DNA of 64,000 nt from Bradyrhizobium sediminis (GCF_018736105.1 NZ_CP076135.1:682001-746000), one strand, 5' to 3'; shown: positions 42,994-52,766, counted from the first letter of the stretch. The notes: a model not told the origin generated them from the letters alone. Made by a program: numbers and translations.

Positions 42994-43800
42994 TCAGTCC
43001 CAGCCCTCGCCCTTGATCCCCGGATTGGCGTAGACGATGCCGCCGTCGACCGCGATGGTGGCGCCGACCACGTAATCGCCGGCGCGCGAGGCGAGATAGA
43101 TCGCCGCCCCCGCCATGTCCTCGTCGGTGCCGATGCGGCCCGACGGCACCCGCGTCGACACCTCGTCGGCATTGTCGCGCGCCGCCTTGTTCATGTCGGA
43201 CTTGAACGGCCCCGGCGCGATCGCGGTCACCACGATGTGGTCGCGGATCAGTTTCACCGCCATCCGCCGGGTCAGGTGAATCAGGCCCGCTTTGCTCGCG
43301 GCGTAGGAATAGGTCTCCATCGGGTTGACGAAGATGCCGTCGATGGAAGCGATATTGATCACCTTGCCGGGCTTGTCCGCGGTGGCGGCGGCGCGCAAGG
43401 GTGCGGCCAGCGCCTTGGTGAGAAAGAACGGCGTCTTGACGTTGAGGTTCATCACCTTGTCCCAGCCGCTCTCCGGAAATTCGTCGAAATCGGCCCCCCA
43501 GGCCGCACCCGCATTGTTGACGAGGATGTCGAGCTTCGGTTCGCGCTTCCTGATCTCCGCCGCCAGCATGTCGATGCCGGCCATGGTAGAAATATCGATC
43601 GGCAGCGCGATGCATTCGCCGCCATATTCGGCCGAAAGCTGCTTCGCCGTCGCTTCGCAGGCTGCGGCCTTGCGCGCGGTGATGTAGACCTTGGCGGCGC
43701 CCTGCGCGAGAAACCCGGCCGCGATCATCTTGCCGATGCCGCGCGATCCCCCGGTCACCAGCGCAATGCGGCCCTTCAGCGAAAACAGATCCTTGAACAT
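42994..43800 (-). CDS. Short-chain dehydrogenase/reductase
   Basis: Classical SDR of 268 aa with the NAD(P)-binding TGGSRGIG (16-23), NNAG (95-98), catalytic Ser152, Tyr166 and Lys170 (YAASK). The C-terminal segment has GATIAVDGGIVYANPG, typical of SDRs close to FabG and gluconate 5-dehydrogenase. The substrate cannot be told. It is convergent with the box operon, separated by a repeat, so a link to benzoate catabolism (for example as a dehydrogenase for the aldehyde product) is possible but not supported by strand or spacing. Confidence 0.87.
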   Translation of the reverse strand: MFKDLFSLKGRIALVTGGSRGIGKMIAAGFLAQGAAKVYITARKAAACEATAKQLSAEYGGECIALPIDISTMAGIDMLAAEIRKREPKLDILVNNAGAAWGADFDEFPESGWDKVMNLNVKTPFFLTKALAAPLRAAATADKPGKVINIASIDGIFVNPMETYSYAASKAGLIHLTRRMAVKLIRDHIVVTAIAPGPFKSDMNKAARDNADEVSTRVPSGRIGTDEDMAGAAIYLASRAGDYVVGATIAVDGGIVYANPGIKGEGWD

Positions 43801-43868
43801 GATGCCCTCCCTTCGGTTTGGCCATGGTTCTGGGCGGAAGGTGATTATGTGTCAAGAAAGGGTGCTTA

Positions 43869-43980
43869 GCTCCGACCTCATCCTGAGGAGCCGCGCTCTT
43901 GCGCGGCGTCTCGAAGGACGAGGGCGGCCCATCCTTCGAGACGCGCGCCAGGGCGCGCTCCTCAGGATGAGGTCGGAGCA
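43869..43980. repeat. Long palindromic intergenic repeat (CTCATCCTGAGGAGC family), copy 2
   Basis: TGCTCCGACCTCATCCTGAG on one side (read inverted at 43962-43981) and GCTCCGACCTCATCCTGAGG (43869 on) form a nearly perfect hairpin with arms of about 50 bp. It lies between two minus-strand genes. Confidence 0.85.
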
Positions 43981-44006
43981 TGCTGGGAGAGGTGCGTAGG
44001 ACCAAA

Positions 44007-45065
44007 TCACGCCGCGTCGATGCGCCGAAAGCCGTTCCACACCGCGGTGGCCGCGCCTGAGGTCAGCACGGGAAGAATCCGCGCGTCCTGGTAGTTGCCG
44101 TTGAGCGAGACCCGCTGCAGCGCGGTCAGGTGATCGGCGCTTTCGGGAAAGATCATGCCCGGCCGCGTCGTCACCGCGGTCTTGAAACCGGCCGCGCGCG
44201 CCAGCGCGAATTCGCGCGGGCCGGCCGCGATCCGGTCGCCATAGGGATAGGCGAGATGCAGCACGGGACGCTGCAGCGCGTCTTCGATCCGCGCGCGGCT
44301 TACCGCCATTTCACGGCCCGCCGTTTCCTCGGTCTGCCGCGCCAGATTGCAATGGGTGATGGTGTGTGCGCCGATCGTGACCAGCGGCTCGTCGGCGAAC
44401 GGCTTCAATTCATCCCAGGACATGCAGAGCTCGCGGCAAATCGCGCTCTCGTCGACGCCGTGATGCGCGCACAATGCCGTGATCTCGCGCGCAACGTCGA
44501 TCTCGCCGGGCAGCGAGCGCAGCCAGTCGTGCATGCGGTCGAACGCCGCCTGCTTGGCGGCCGGGGTGGAAGTATCGAGGCGGGTCGCAACGTCGCCGAT
44601 CCTGGCCTCGATCGAGGCGGCCTTGGCGATCACCCGCTCCAGCGCCACCCACCATAGCCGCCCGGCGCCTTCGGCGAAATCGCTGGCGACATAGACGGCA
44701 AGGGGTGCGTCAAACTCGCGCATCACGGGCAGCGCGAAATCCCGGTTGTCCCGATAGCCGTCGTCGAGGGTGAAGCAGGCGAAACGCCGCGAAAAATTGC
44801 GTTCGATCAGCCGCCGGTGCACTTCGTCCATGGTGATGACGTCGACGTCATGCGACTGCAGGTGCATCAGCATCGTGCGCAGGAAGTCGGGGGTGACCTC
44901 GAGGTGGTGGTTGGGCTGGAAATCGCCGTCGCGAGCCGGGCGGACGTGGTGCAGCATGAAGATGGCGCCGACGCCCGCGAAGATCGGCCGCATCAGATAA
45001 TGCGCGCCGGTAAAATACAGTGCTTCCAGGCCAGCCCGGATCACGTTGTTGCGTAGCTGCTTCAT
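44007..45065 (-). CDS. Polysaccharide deacetylase family protein (NodB homology)
   Basis: A 352-aa protein of carbohydrate esterase family 4. The metal-site motif is CFTLDDGYRDN (Asp101, Asp102), and the second is GAHTITHCNLARQ with the two metal-binding histidines. Pfam-type NodB domain covers about residues 90-290. An N-terminal hydrophobic patch (GVGAIFMLHHV) is part of the domain rather than a signal peptide, so the protein is probably cytoplasmic or inner-membrane associated, as for enzymes acting during cell-surface polysaccharide or lipid-linked sugar modification. It is monocistronic, divergent from the OmpA-family gene. Confidence 0.85.
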   Translation of the reverse strand: MKQLRNNVIRAGLEALYFTGAHYLMRPIFAGVGAIFMLHHVRPARDGDFQPNHHLEVTPDFLRTMLMHLQSHDVDVITMDEVHRRLIERNFSRRFACFTLDDGYRDNRDFALPVMREFDAPLAVYVASDFAEGAGRLWWVALERVIAKAASIEARIGDVATRLDTSTPAAKQAAFDRMHDWLRSLPGEIDVAREITALCAHHGVDESAICRELCMSWDELKPFADEPLVTIGAHTITHCNLARQTEETAGREMAVSRARIEDALQRPVLHLAYPYGDRIAAGPREFALARAAGFKTAVTTRPGMIFPESADHLTALQRVSLNGNYQDARILPVLTSGAATAVWNGFRRIDAA

Positions 45066-45316
45066 TCCAGGTCGGGCCTGTTGGGACGTGCGCCTGAAGC
45101 TAGCGGGTGACCGCTGAAGAAACTGTTAGCCGGCGTGCGCCCCGACACCGTACAATTTTCGTGTTATTTCCAGTTTGACAGCCTCGCAAGGGTTTGTTTT
45201 CTCTCTGTTCTCCGGTGTGCCGGTGCCCCTTCTTTGTTTCCGAAGTTCGTGTCATGGGGTTGCCGCGATAGCTCACGAATTTCGGAAAATGGGGCGCCAG
45301 GCCCCGCAGGACGCCA

Positions 45317-46711
45317 ATGCACGGACTTTTCAGGTGGAGCAGCAAATGGTGGCCGGGCACAATTCCACTGGTCGTCTTTTGGGCCATCGCGGCCTGGACC
45401 AGCACCCCGCCGTTGGAAGCCGATCTGGCGGCGCGCTCTAATGCCGCACTCAAGGATACCGTGCTCGACAAGCGGCGGATCGCGGTAGCCGGCCGCGACG
45501 TCACCTTTGCGGCCGACGCATTTTCCGAACAAGGCCGTCAGAGCGCGGTGGCGTCGGTCGAAGCCGTGCCGGGTGTGCGGCAGGTCAATGACGAAACCCG
45601 GCTGGTCCCCGAGGCCAAGCCGTTCGTCTGGTCGGCCGAACGGGACGTCGTCCGGGTCACATTGGGCGGCAGTTCGCCCCTGCCGGCCAGTAAGGCCAGG
45701 TTGTTCGAGGCCGCCCGAACGGCGCTCGGCGGGGTCGAGGTGGTCGACCGGATGAATTTGTCGCGGGGCGCGCCGCCGCGTTTCGACAATGCTGCGCTGC
45801 TGCTGCTCGATCAGATCGGGAAATTGAAGGACGGCAAGATCACGATTTCGGACGACAAGGTCAGCCTTTCCGGCATGGCGCGCGACCTCGGCGGCCGGGA
45901 AGCCATCGCCGCGGCGCTGAAAAATCTCCCCGAGGGGTTTTCGGTCGCCGCCAACGAGATCAAGGCGCCGCCCTATGTGTTCCAGGCCTACAAGGACCCG
46001 GTCGCGGTGACGGTGACGCTGACCGGCTATGTGCCCGACAACAACGTCCATGCGGCGATCGCGGTCGCGGCCGGGCGCAAGTTCTTCAACGAAAAGGTGG
46101 TCGACAACCTCAAGGCCAGCGTCGGCGCACCCTCGGGCTTCACCAGCGCGGTGGTGCCGGCGCTGGGGGCGCTGTCACGGCTGTCGACCGGCACGCTGGT
46201 GGTGTCCGACCGGGAAGTGAAGCTTTCCGGCGACGCCCTCTACGAAGCCGCCGCGGTCCAGATCCGCGCCGGCCTGGGCAAGGATTTCCCGCAAGGCTGG
46301 CAGTTCAAGCCTGAAATTTCGGTCAAGCCCGCGGCGGCGCCGGTGGATGCCACCGTCTGCCAGCAGCTGTTTGCGAACTTGCTGGCCAAGGCGAAAATCC
46401 GCTTCGAATCCGGCAGCGACGCCATCAATGCGGATTCGGCGGGACTGCTCGACCGCCTGGTCGAAACCGCGCAGCGCTGTCCGACCGCCAATATCGAGAT
46501 TGCAGGGCATACCGACGGCGCCGGCGAGACGGCCGCCAACCAGACGCTGTCCGAAAAGCGCGCGCAGGCGGTGATGGATTTTCTGGTCAAGGCGGGCCTG
46601 CCCGCCAACCGGTTCACCCCGGTCGGCTACGGCAGCACCCAGCCGGTGGCGTCGAACGATACCGAAGACGGCAAGGCGCAGAACCGCCGCATCGAATTCG
46701 TGGTGAGGTAA
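45317..46711 (+). CDS. OmpA-family protein with BON-like repeats
   Basis: Cell-envelope protein of 464 aa. An N-terminal hydrophobic helix (PGTIPLVVFWAIAAW, about 13-27) anchors or exports it. The middle (about 40-340) contains several BON-like units, such as LKDGKITISDDKVSLSGMARD and LSTGTLVVSDREVKLSGDAL. The C-terminus is an OmpA peptidoglycan-binding domain with NIEIAGHTDGAGETAANQTL and LSEKRAQAVMDFLVKAGL. It probably links the envelope to peptidoglycan. GCAGGA upstream supports ATG 45317. The following gene starts 5 nt after its stop. Confidence 0.87.
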   Translation: MHGLFRWSSKWWPGTIPLVVFWAIAAWTSTPPLEADLAARSNAALKDTVLDKRRIAVAGRDVTFAADAFSEQGRQSAVASVEAVPGVRQVNDETRLVPEAKPFVWSAERDVVRVTLGGSSPLPASKARLFEAARTALGGVEVVDRMNLSRGAPPRFDNAALLLLDQIGKLKDGKITISDDKVSLSGMARDLGGREAIAAALKNLPEGFSVAANEIKAPPYVFQAYKDPVAVTVTLTGYVPDNNVHAAIAVAAGRKFFNEKVVDNLKASVGAPSGFTSAVVPALGALSRLSTGTLVVSDREVKLSGDALYEAAAVQIRAGLGKDFPQGWQFKPEISVKPAAAPVDATVCQQLFANLLAKAKIRFESGSDAINADSAGLLDRLVETAQRCPTANIEIAGHTDGAGETAANQTLSEKRAQAVMDFLVKAGLPANRFTPVGYGSTQPVASNDTEDGKAQNRRIEFVVR

Positions 46712-46716
46712 CGCGG

Positions 46717-47013
46717 ATGGCCTATCTCGTGACATTCCACTGGGGCTGGCTGTTGGCGTCGCTGCTGCTGGGCTTTGCCATGGGCTGGATTGCGGTGGTC
46801 CAGCGCGGCCAGGGCGTGTCGAAGGTGCTGGCGCGATGGCTGGCGGGATTGGCGGCGGCGCTGGTCGCCGCGGCGGTCGCGCGCGTGATCCCCGGCCGCC
46901 CCGGCTATTGGCTCGACCTCGGCCTGGTCATGTTTGCCGTGTATCTGGCCGGCTGCGCGGTGGGATCCTGGCTGCGCGACTGGGTGGTCTCGCGGCCCAA
47001 GCCAGCGGCATGA
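46717..47013 (+). CDS. Small membrane protein, hypothetical
   Basis: A 98-aa protein with three hydrophobic segments (about residues 8-27, 40-58 and 66-87) and a basic C-terminal tail (RDWVVSRPKPAA). I do not recognise a family. It starts 5 nt after the OmpA-family gene, so the two form an operon and the membrane protein may work with it in the envelope. Two Pho-box-like sequences follow its stop. Confidence 0.7.
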   Translation: MAYLVTFHWGWLLASLLLGFAMGWIAVVQRGQGVSKVLARWLAGLAAALVAAAVARVIPGRPGYWLDLGLVMFAVYLAGCAVGSWLRDWVVSRPKPAA

Positions 47014-47030
47014 TGTCACGAAAATTTCAT
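47013..47030 (+). promoter_or_regulatory. Weak Pho-box-like pair at the end of the small membrane-protein gene
   Basis: ATGTCAC-GAAA-ATTTCAT has the 11-bp period of a Pho box but matches the CTGTCAT consensus poorly in the second unit. It may be an additional weak PhoB site for the downstream operon. Confidence 0.25.
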
Positions 47031-47089
47031 TGCCGCCGCGCAGTCTCGCAGGCCACCGGATCGGCCGGCCGGAGCGAATACCGCAAAAA

Positions 47090-47107
47090 CTGTCCATCTG
47101 GTGTCAC
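47090..47107 (+). promoter_or_regulatory. Pho-box-like site upstream of the YbhN-phoR operon
   Basis: CTGTCCA-TCTG-GTGTCAC matches the consensus CTGTCAT-N4-CTGTCAT at 11 of 14 positions if C is allowed at the last base. TAATAT (47118-47123) lies 10 nt downstream as a possible -10. It would place phoR under PhoB control. Confidence 0.45.
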
Positions 47108-47270
47108 GAATTCCCCCTAATATATTGAAGGAACGCGTTTTATTTCGGCTTGCGCGAATTCCACTCCGGCTCAAAACGCGCTACCACTCCAATTCAGGGA
47201 GCAGGCGTGGCGCCGGGGCGGCAGAGATCGTCAGGCAGCCGCCGTCGTGGGATCGCAGTTAGAGGTGGAG

Positions 47271-48329
47271 ATGCTGGAAGCAATACGCAGGGCGATCTCG
47301 TTTCTGCGCCAGAAGCAAATCCTGCACAAGCTAGGTGTTGTGATCAGCATCACGGTGATCGGCATCGCTTGCTACGTGCTCTATCACATGCTGCGCGGCA
47401 TCGACACCAACGAGGTGATCGGCGCCATCAAGGCCACCGAGCCGCGCCAGATCGTGCTGGCGGCGCTGTTCGTGGCGGCGGGATATTTCACCCTGACATT
47501 CTATGACCTGTTCGCGGTCCGCGCGATCGGCCATTGCGAGGTTCCCTACCGCGTCAACGCGCTCGCCGCGTTTACCTCCTATTCGATCGGGCATAATGTC
47601 GGCGCCAGCGTCTTTACCGGCGGCGCGGTGCGCTACCGGATCTATTCCGCATGGGGATTGAATGCGATCGACGTCGCCAAGATCTGCTTCCTGGCCGGCC
47701 TGACATTCTGGCTGGGCAATGCCGCGGTGCTCGGGCTCGGCATCGCCTATCATCCGGAAGCCGCAGCCTCGATCGACCAGCTGCCGCCCTGGCTGAACCG
47801 GCTGGCCGCGTTCGCCGTCATCATCGGGCTGGTGTCCTATGTGGCCTGGGTCTGGGTGCAACCGAGGGGGGTCGGCCGCGGGCCCTGGACCGTGACGCTG
47901 CCGGGCGGGCCGCTGACGCTGCTGCAGATCGCGATCGGCATCGTCGATCTCAGCTTTTGCGCGCTGGCGATGTACGTGCTGGTGCCGGATGAACCCAATG
48001 TCGGCTTCGTCGTGGTCGCGGTGATCTTCGTGTCGGCGACGCTTCTGGGCTTCGCCAGCCATTCCCCCGGCGGGCTCGGGGTGTTCGACGCGGCCATGCT
48101 GGTCGGCCTGTGGCAGATGGACCGTGAACAACTGCTGGCGGGGATGCTGCTGTTTCGCGTTCTCTATTACCTTGCGCCGTTCGTCATATCTGTAATCCTG
48201 CTGACGTTCCGGGAAGTCGTCCTCGGCGCGCGGATGAAGCGGCTGCGCCGGGCGGAGCCCGGCCCCGAGGTGACGCCGAAACACGGGGCGGTATACGCGC
48301 GCGAGCGCGGGGAAACCGGAACCACGTGA
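47271..48329 (+). CDS. YbhN/UPF0104-family membrane protein (flippase-like domain)
   Basis: Integral membrane protein of about 352 aa with some eight hydrophobic helices, similar to the lysylphosphatidylglycerol synthase transmembrane region (UPF0104, YbhN). The motif FTSYSIGHNVGASVFTGGAVRYR (split here around residues 102-124) and ASHSPGGLGVFDAAML (about 265-280) are family hallmarks. Proteins of this type are linked to lipid handling or export; function is not defined. AGAGG 5 nt before ATG 47271 supports that start; GTG 47247 is an alternative. It precedes phoR with a 30-nt-scale gap, so it is likely in the phosphate regulon. Confidence 0.8.
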   Translation: MLEAIRRAISFLRQKQILHKLGVVISITVIGIACYVLYHMLRGIDTNEVIGAIKATEPRQIVLAALFVAAGYFTLTFYDLFAVRAIGHCEVPYRVNALAAFTSYSIGHNVGASVFTGGAVRYRIYSAWGLNAIDVAKICFLAGLTFWLGNAAVLGLGIAYHPEAAASIDQLPPWLNRLAAFAVIIGLVSYVAWVWVQPRGVGRGPWTVTLPGGPLTLLQIAIGIVDLSFCALAMYVLVPDEPNVGFVVVAVIFVSATLLGFASHSPGGLGVFDAAMLVGLWQMDREQLLAGMLLFRVLYYLAPFVISVILLTFREVVLGARMKRLRRAEPGPEVTPKHGAVYARERGETGTT

Positions 48330-48358
48330 CCTACCCGAACGGGAAGAGAGCCGGCCCG

Positions 48359-49660
48359 ATGGCGTTGCACGATTCTTCTCCTGCTTCCTTTTTCTCGCCG
48401 TGGCCGGACCGGCTGCGGCATTCAGCCATCATCCTGCTGGCCGCGGCTCTCGCTCTGACGGTGCTGGTCGTATTCGGCGACCTGGCGCCGTTGCGTGCCG
48501 CGGCGGTTTTCTTCTGCATCGGCGCGGCTGCGCTGGTGCCGTGGCGGCTGCATGGCGACGTGGCGTCCCGGGAAGATGTCCGCGCGGCCAATCCGGTCGA
48601 AGCCGCAGCCGTCAGCGCCGTCGTCGCCGGCATGCCGGATCCGGCCGTGCTGCTCGACCGCGCCGGCCGCGTCCTCCACCTCAATGCGGCGGCGGCGCAG
48701 CTTGCGCCGGCGCTGCGCAAGAACGAGCTCGCGCAATTCGCGCTGCGCTCGCCCGAGATCATCACCGCATTGCGCGAGGCCATCGCCACCACGGAATCCA
48801 GGCGCGCGACCTATCTCGATCATGTGCCGGTCGACCGCTGGATGGAGCTGATCATCACCCCGGTGCCGGTGCCGACGCTGTTCGGCGGCACCGAAAAATG
48901 CATGCTGATGACGTTCCACGACCAGACGCCGCTGCGCCGGGTCGAGGAGATGCGCGCCGATTTCGTCGCCAATGCCAGCCATGAACTGCGCACGCCGCTG
49001 GCGGCGCTGTCGGGCTTCATCGACACGCTGCAGGGCCCGGCCAGGGACGACGCCAAGGCGCGCGAGCGCTTTCTCGGCATCATGCACGCCCAGGCCACGC
49101 GGATGGCGCGGCTGATCGACGACCTGTTGTCGCTGTCGCGGGTCGAACTGTCGGCGCATGTCCGCCCCGACACGCTGGTGGATATCGTGCCCATCATCCG
49201 TCAGGTCGCGGACGGGCTGGAGCCCTTGGCGCGCGAACGTCAGGTCGCCATCGACATCGACCTGCCGGATACGCCGGTGGTGATCGCCGGCGATCGCGAG
49301 GAGCTGCTGCGGCTGTTCGAGAATCTGGTCGAGAACGCGCTGAAATACGGCGCCTCCGGCGGCAAGGTGATCGTCTCGCTGGTCTCGGCGGTGTCGGGCG
49401 AAGGCCAGCCGGAAGTCCGGGTCATGGTGCGCGATTTCGGCCCCGGCATCGCGCCGGAACACCTGCCGCGGCTGACCGAGCGGTTCTACCGGGTCGATGT
49501 CGGCGACAGCCGCGCCCAGGGCGGTACCGGGCTTGGTTTATCGCTGGTGAAACATATTCTTAACCGCCATCGCGGCCGACTGTTGATCGAAAGCGTGCCC
49601 AAGCAGGGCGCCACCTTTACCGCCGCTTTTCCCCAGTCGAAGACTTCGGAATCGGCATAA
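48359..49660 (+). CDS. phoR: Phosphate regulon sensor histidine kinase
   Basis: Sensor kinase of 433 aa. Two hydrophobic helices (about residues 19-36 and 42-58) are followed by a PAS-like region (about 80-190) and the HisKA domain with FVANASHELRTPLAAL; His208 is the phosphorylation site. The HATPase has LFENLVENALKYGASGG (N box) and DFGPGIA, GGTGLGLSLVKHIL (G boxes). It senses phosphate status through PstSCAB-PhoU and phosphorylates PhoB, encoded downstream. GGGAAGAGAG 8 nt before ATG 48359 supports this start; GTG 48326 overlaps the previous stop. Confidence 0.9.
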   Translation: MALHDSSPASFFSPWPDRLRHSAIILLAAALALTVLVVFGDLAPLRAAAVFFCIGAAALVPWRLHGDVASREDVRAANPVEAAAVSAVVAGMPDPAVLLDRAGRVLHLNAAAAQLAPALRKNELAQFALRSPEIITALREAIATTESRRATYLDHVPVDRWMELIITPVPVPTLFGGTEKCMLMTFHDQTPLRRVEEMRADFVANASHELRTPLAALSGFIDTLQGPARDDAKARERFLGIMHAQATRMARLIDDLLSLSRVELSAHVRPDTLVDIVPIIRQVADGLEPLARERQVAIDIDLPDTPVVIAGDREELLRLFENLVENALKYGASGGKVIVSLVSAVSGEGQPEVRVMVRDFGPGIAPEHLPRLTERFYRVDVGDSRAQGGTGLGLSLVKHILNRHRGRLLIESVPKQGATFTAAFPQSKTSESA

Positions 49661-49686
49661 ATACAAGCGATTTCAATTGCTTGTCA

Positions 49687-49704
49687 CTGTCATCCAACTG
49701 TCAC
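49687..49704 (+). promoter_or_regulatory. Pho box upstream of pstS
   Basis: CTGTCAT-CCAA-CTGTCAC is an essentially perfect PhoB-binding site, two heptamers with 11-bp period. It lies about 100 nt before the pstS ATG and would replace the -35 of a promoter with CGTAAA near 49712 as the -10-like hexamer. PhoB is encoded at 54355. Confidence 0.85.
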
Positions 49705-49802
49705 GAAAGCTTCGTAAAAGCAAACGTGTACCGATCCTAAACGGACCGGCGTGAGCGCAGTCGGGCGCGTCAGGCGCTTCGCTCACCCATATGGAGACAG
49801 CC

Positions 49803-50813
49803 ATGAATTTCATGAAAGCGATCGTCGCTGCCGGCCTGGTCGCCGCATCGACGTCGGCATTCGCCGCCGACATCACGGGCGCGGGCGCTACGTTCCCGTT
49901 CCCGCTCTATTCGAAATGGGCCGACGCCTACAAGAAGGAGACCGGCAACGGCCTGAACTATCAGTCGATCGGCTCCGGCGCCGGCATCAAGCAGATCGTG
50001 GCCAAGACCGTGACGTTCGGTGCCAGCGACATGCCGCTGAAGCCGGAGCAGCTCGAAAAGGAGGGGATGATTCAATGGCCGCAGGCGATGGGCGCCCTGG
50101 TGCCGGTCGTGAACCTCGAAGGCATCAAGCCGGGTGAGCTGGTGTTTTCCGGCGAACTGCTCGGCGACATCTATCTGGGCAAGGTCAAGACCTGGAACGA
50201 CCCCGCGATTGCCAAGCTCAATCCGAAGCTGAAGCTGCCCAGCGACGCCATCACCGTGGTGCGCCGCTCGGACGGCTCCGGCACCACGTTCCTCTGGACG
50301 GACTATCTCTCAAAGACCAACGCCGAGTGGAAGGCCAAGGCAGGTTCCGGCACCGCCGTCGAGTGGCCGACCGGCGTCGGCGCCAAGGGCAATGAAGGCG
50401 TCGCCGGCAATGTCAGCCAGACCAAGAATTCGATCGGCTATGTCGAATACGCCTATGCCAAGCAGAACAAGCTGACCTACGGCGCTGTCATCAACAAGGC
50501 CGGCAAGACCGTGCAGCCGACCGTTGCGGCATTCCAGGCTGCGGCGGCCAATGCCGACTGGGCCGGTGCCAAGAACTACTTCGTGATCCTGACCGACCAG
50601 CCCGGCGAAGCCTCATGGCCGATCACCGGCGCGACCTTCATCCTGATGCACAAGGAGCCCACCGACAAGGCGGCTTCGGGCGAAGCCATCAAGTTCTTCA
50701 AATGGGCCTTCGCCAAGGGCGCCAAGATGGCCGAGGAACTCGACTACATTCCGATGCCGGACTCCGTGGTCAAGCTGATCGAGAAGACCTGGTCGGCCGA
50801 CATCAAGAGCTGA
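49803..50813 (+). CDS. pstS: Phosphate ABC transporter substrate-binding protein
   Basis: Periplasmic phosphate-binding protein of 336 aa. The signal peptide ends STSAFAAD (about residue 23), and the mature part begins [16 protein letters not shown]. Phosphate ligands lie in GSGAG and [15 protein letters not shown] (about residues 156-170). GGAG six bases before ATG 49803 supports the start. It leads pstSCAB-phoU-phoB under a Pho box. A strong hairpin follows before pstC, which usually allows PstS to be made in excess over the permease. Confidence 0.95.
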   Translation: MNFMKAIVAAGLVAASTSAFAADITGAGATFPFPLYSKWADAYKKETGNGLNYQSIGSGAGIKQIVAKTVTFGASDMPLKPEQLEKEGMIQWPQAMGALVPVVNLEGIKPGELVFSGELLGDIYLGKVKTWNDPAIAKLNPKLKLPSDAITVVRRSDGSGTTFLWTDYLSKTNAEWKAKAGSGTAVEWPTGVGAKGNEGVAGNVSQTKNSIGYVEYAYAKQNKLTYGAVINKAGKTVQPTVAAFQAAAANADWAGAKNYFVILTDQPGEASWPITGATFILMHKEPTDKAASGEAIKFFKWAFAKGAKMAEELDYIPMPDSVVKLIEKTWSADIKS

Positions 50814-50821
50814 AGTGTTTC

Positions 50822-50847
50822 CGGAGGAGAGGTCCGCCTCTCCTCCG
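50822..50847 (+). terminator. pstS-pstC intercistronic hairpin
   Basis: CGGAGGAGAGG (50822-50832), loop TCCG, CCTCTCCTCCG (50837-50847) is a perfect 11-bp stem 9 nt after the pstS stop. There is no long T-tract. It is likely an mRNA-stabilising or partial attenuation structure. Confidence 0.75.
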
Positions 50848-50919
50848 TCCTCTTCTGCCGGCGGCATCAGGCTCTGGCCGGCTCATGTCGAGTAGCATAA
50901 AGTGCAAAAGGGGATTGGC

Positions 50920-51918
50920 GTGGCAGACATGGCCGTTCAGAGCGATGTGATGGAAGCCAGCGGGCCTTACGATCGCGCCAGAGCCCTCAACGCGTTCAAA
51001 TTCGGCGACGTCACCTTCTACTGGATCACCCGTGCCTGCGCGATCTCGGTGCTCCTGATCCTCGGCGGCATCATCCTGTCGCTGATCGCGGGCGCATGGC
51101 CTGCGATGAAGCAGTACGGTTTTTCCTTCCTGTTCACCGCGCGCTGGGCGCCGTCGGCCGACCCGCCGGTGCTCGGCGCGCTCGGTCCGATCTACGGCAC
51201 GCTGGTCACCTCGGTCATCGCAATGCTGATCGCGATTCCGGTGGGGCTCGGCATTGCGATCTTCCTCACCGAGCTCTGTCCGCAATGGCTGCGCCGCCCG
51301 ATCGGCATCGCCGTAGAGCTGCTCGCCGGCATCCCCTCGATCATCTACGGCATGTGGGGGTTCTTCGTGCTCGGCCCGTTCCTGGCCGATAGCTTCCAGC
51401 CGTTCATGATCCGCCTGTTCGACGGCGTCCCGGTGCTCGGCTCGATTTTCGCCGGCCCGCCGTCCTATCTCAGTCTGTTCAACGCGGCGCTGATTCTCGC
51501 GATCATGGTGCTGCCCTTCATCACCGCGATTTCGGTCGACGTATTCAAGACGGTGCCGCCGGTGTTGAAGGAAGCCGCCTACGGCGTCGGCTGCACCACC
51601 TGGGAAGTCGTCCGCAACGTGGTCATTCCCTACACCCGGGTCGGCGTGATCGGCGGCATCATGCTGGCGCTCGGCCGCGCGCTCGGCGAAACCATGGCGG
51701 TGACCTTCATCATCGGCAATGCCTTCCGCATCACGGGTTCGGTGTTTTCTCCGGGCACCACGATCTCGGCGGCGATCGCATCCGAATTCGCCGAGAGCGA
51801 CGGGTTGCATCAGTCCGGCCTGATCATGCTCGGCCTGTTGTTGTTCGTATTGACCTTCTTGGTGCTGGCCTCGGCGCGGCTGATGCTGATGCGGCTGGAA
51901 AAGAAGGCGGGGAACTGA
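50920..51918 (+). CDS. pstC: Phosphate ABC transporter permease PstC
   Basis: Inner-membrane permease of 332 aa with six or seven helices. PstC features are [20 protein letters not shown] (about 78-97), the [15 protein letters not shown] segment and a late EAA-type loop ([15 protein letters not shown]). GGGG six bases before GTG 50920 supports that start; ATG 50929 is an alternative and GTG 50902 less likely. It pairs with PstA, whose start is 2 nt after its stop. Confidence 0.93.
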   Translation: MADMAVQSDVMEASGPYDRARALNAFKFGDVTFYWITRACAISVLLILGGIILSLIAGAWPAMKQYGFSFLFTARWAPSADPPVLGALGPIYGTLVTSVIAMLIAIPVGLGIAIFLTELCPQWLRRPIGIAVELLAGIPSIIYGMWGFFVLGPFLADSFQPFMIRLFDGVPVLGSIFAGPPSYLSLFNAALILAIMVLPFITAISVDVFKTVPPVLKEAAYGVGCTTWEVVRNVVIPYTRVGVIGGIMLALGRALGETMAVTFIIGNAFRITGSVFSPGTTISAAIASEFAESDGLHQSGLIMLGLLLFVLTFLVLASARLMLMRLEKKAGN

Positions 51919-51920
51919 CC

Positions 51921-52766
51921 ATGAACCCGATTTACGTCCGCCGCCGCCGCTTCGATGTCGTTATCAAGTTCCTGTGCCTCGGCGCGGCAATCTTCGGCGT
52001 CACCTGGCTGGCCTTGATCCTGTTCACGCTGTTCTACAACGGCCTTGCCGGGCTCAATTGGCAGATCTTCACCCAGAACACCCCGCCGCCGGGGTCGACC
52101 GAAGGCGGTCTTCTCAACGCCATCACCGGTTCGATCATCATGACCGTGATCGGGGTCGGCATCGGCGCGCCGCTCGGCCTGTTCGCCGGCACCTATCTGG
52201 CCGAGTACGGCAGGAACGACCGGCTCACCTCGGTGATCCGCTTCATCAACGATATCCTCTTGAGCGCGCCCTCGATCATCATCGGCCTGTTCATCTACGG
52301 CGCCATCGTGGTGCCGATGGGCGGGTTCTCGGCCTTCGCCGGCTGCCTGGCGCTCGCCGTGATCGTCATTCCCGTGGTGGTGCGCACCACCGAGGACATG
52401 CTGCTCCTGGTGCCCAATCCGCTGCGCGAGGCGGCAAGCGCGCTGGGCCTGCCGCGTTCGCTGGTCATCAAGCGTATCGCCTACCGCGCCGCGCGCGCCG
52501 GCCTGATCACCGGCGTATTGCTGGCCACCGCCCGCGTCGCCGGCGAAACCGCGCCCTTGCTGTTCACCGCGCTCTCCAACCAGTTCTTCAGTCTGGATCT
52601 GACCAAGACCATGGCCAACCTGCCGGTCACCATCAACAACTTCGTGCAGAGCCCCTACGTCTACTGGAAGCAGCTCGCCTGGAGCGGGGCCCTGCTGATC
52701 ACCCTGACCGTACTTGCCCTGAATATTGGCGCACGCATTCTCGGCGCCGAGAGGACCGCGAAATGA
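51921..52766 (+). CDS. pstA: Phosphate ABC transporter permease PstA
   Basis: Inner-membrane permease of 281 aa, partner of PstC. It shows the PstA pattern [21 protein letters not shown] (split over about residues 62-82), [15 protein letters not shown], and the EAA-type loop [19 protein letters not shown]. It starts 2 nt after pstC and its TGA overlaps the pstB ATG (ATGA), so the three are translated together. Confidence 0.94.
   Translation: MNPIYVRRRRFDVVIKFLCLGAAIFGVTWLALILFTLFYNGLAGLNWQIFTQNTPPPGSTEGGLLNAITGSIIMTVIGVGIGAPLGLFAGTYLAEYGRNDRLTSVIRFINDILLSAPSIIIGLFIYGAIVVPMGGFSAFAGCLALAVIVIPVVVRTTEDMLLLVPNPLREAASALGLPRSLVIKRIAYRAARAGLITGVLLATARVAGETAPLLFTALSNQFFSLDLTKTMANLPVTINNFVQSPYVYWKQLAWSGALLITLTVLALNIGARILGAERTAK

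Noticed and set aside
45066..45316. TTGACA at 45175 as the promoter of the OmpA-family gene
   Set aside because: No acceptable -10 hexamer lies at a 16-19 bp spacing.
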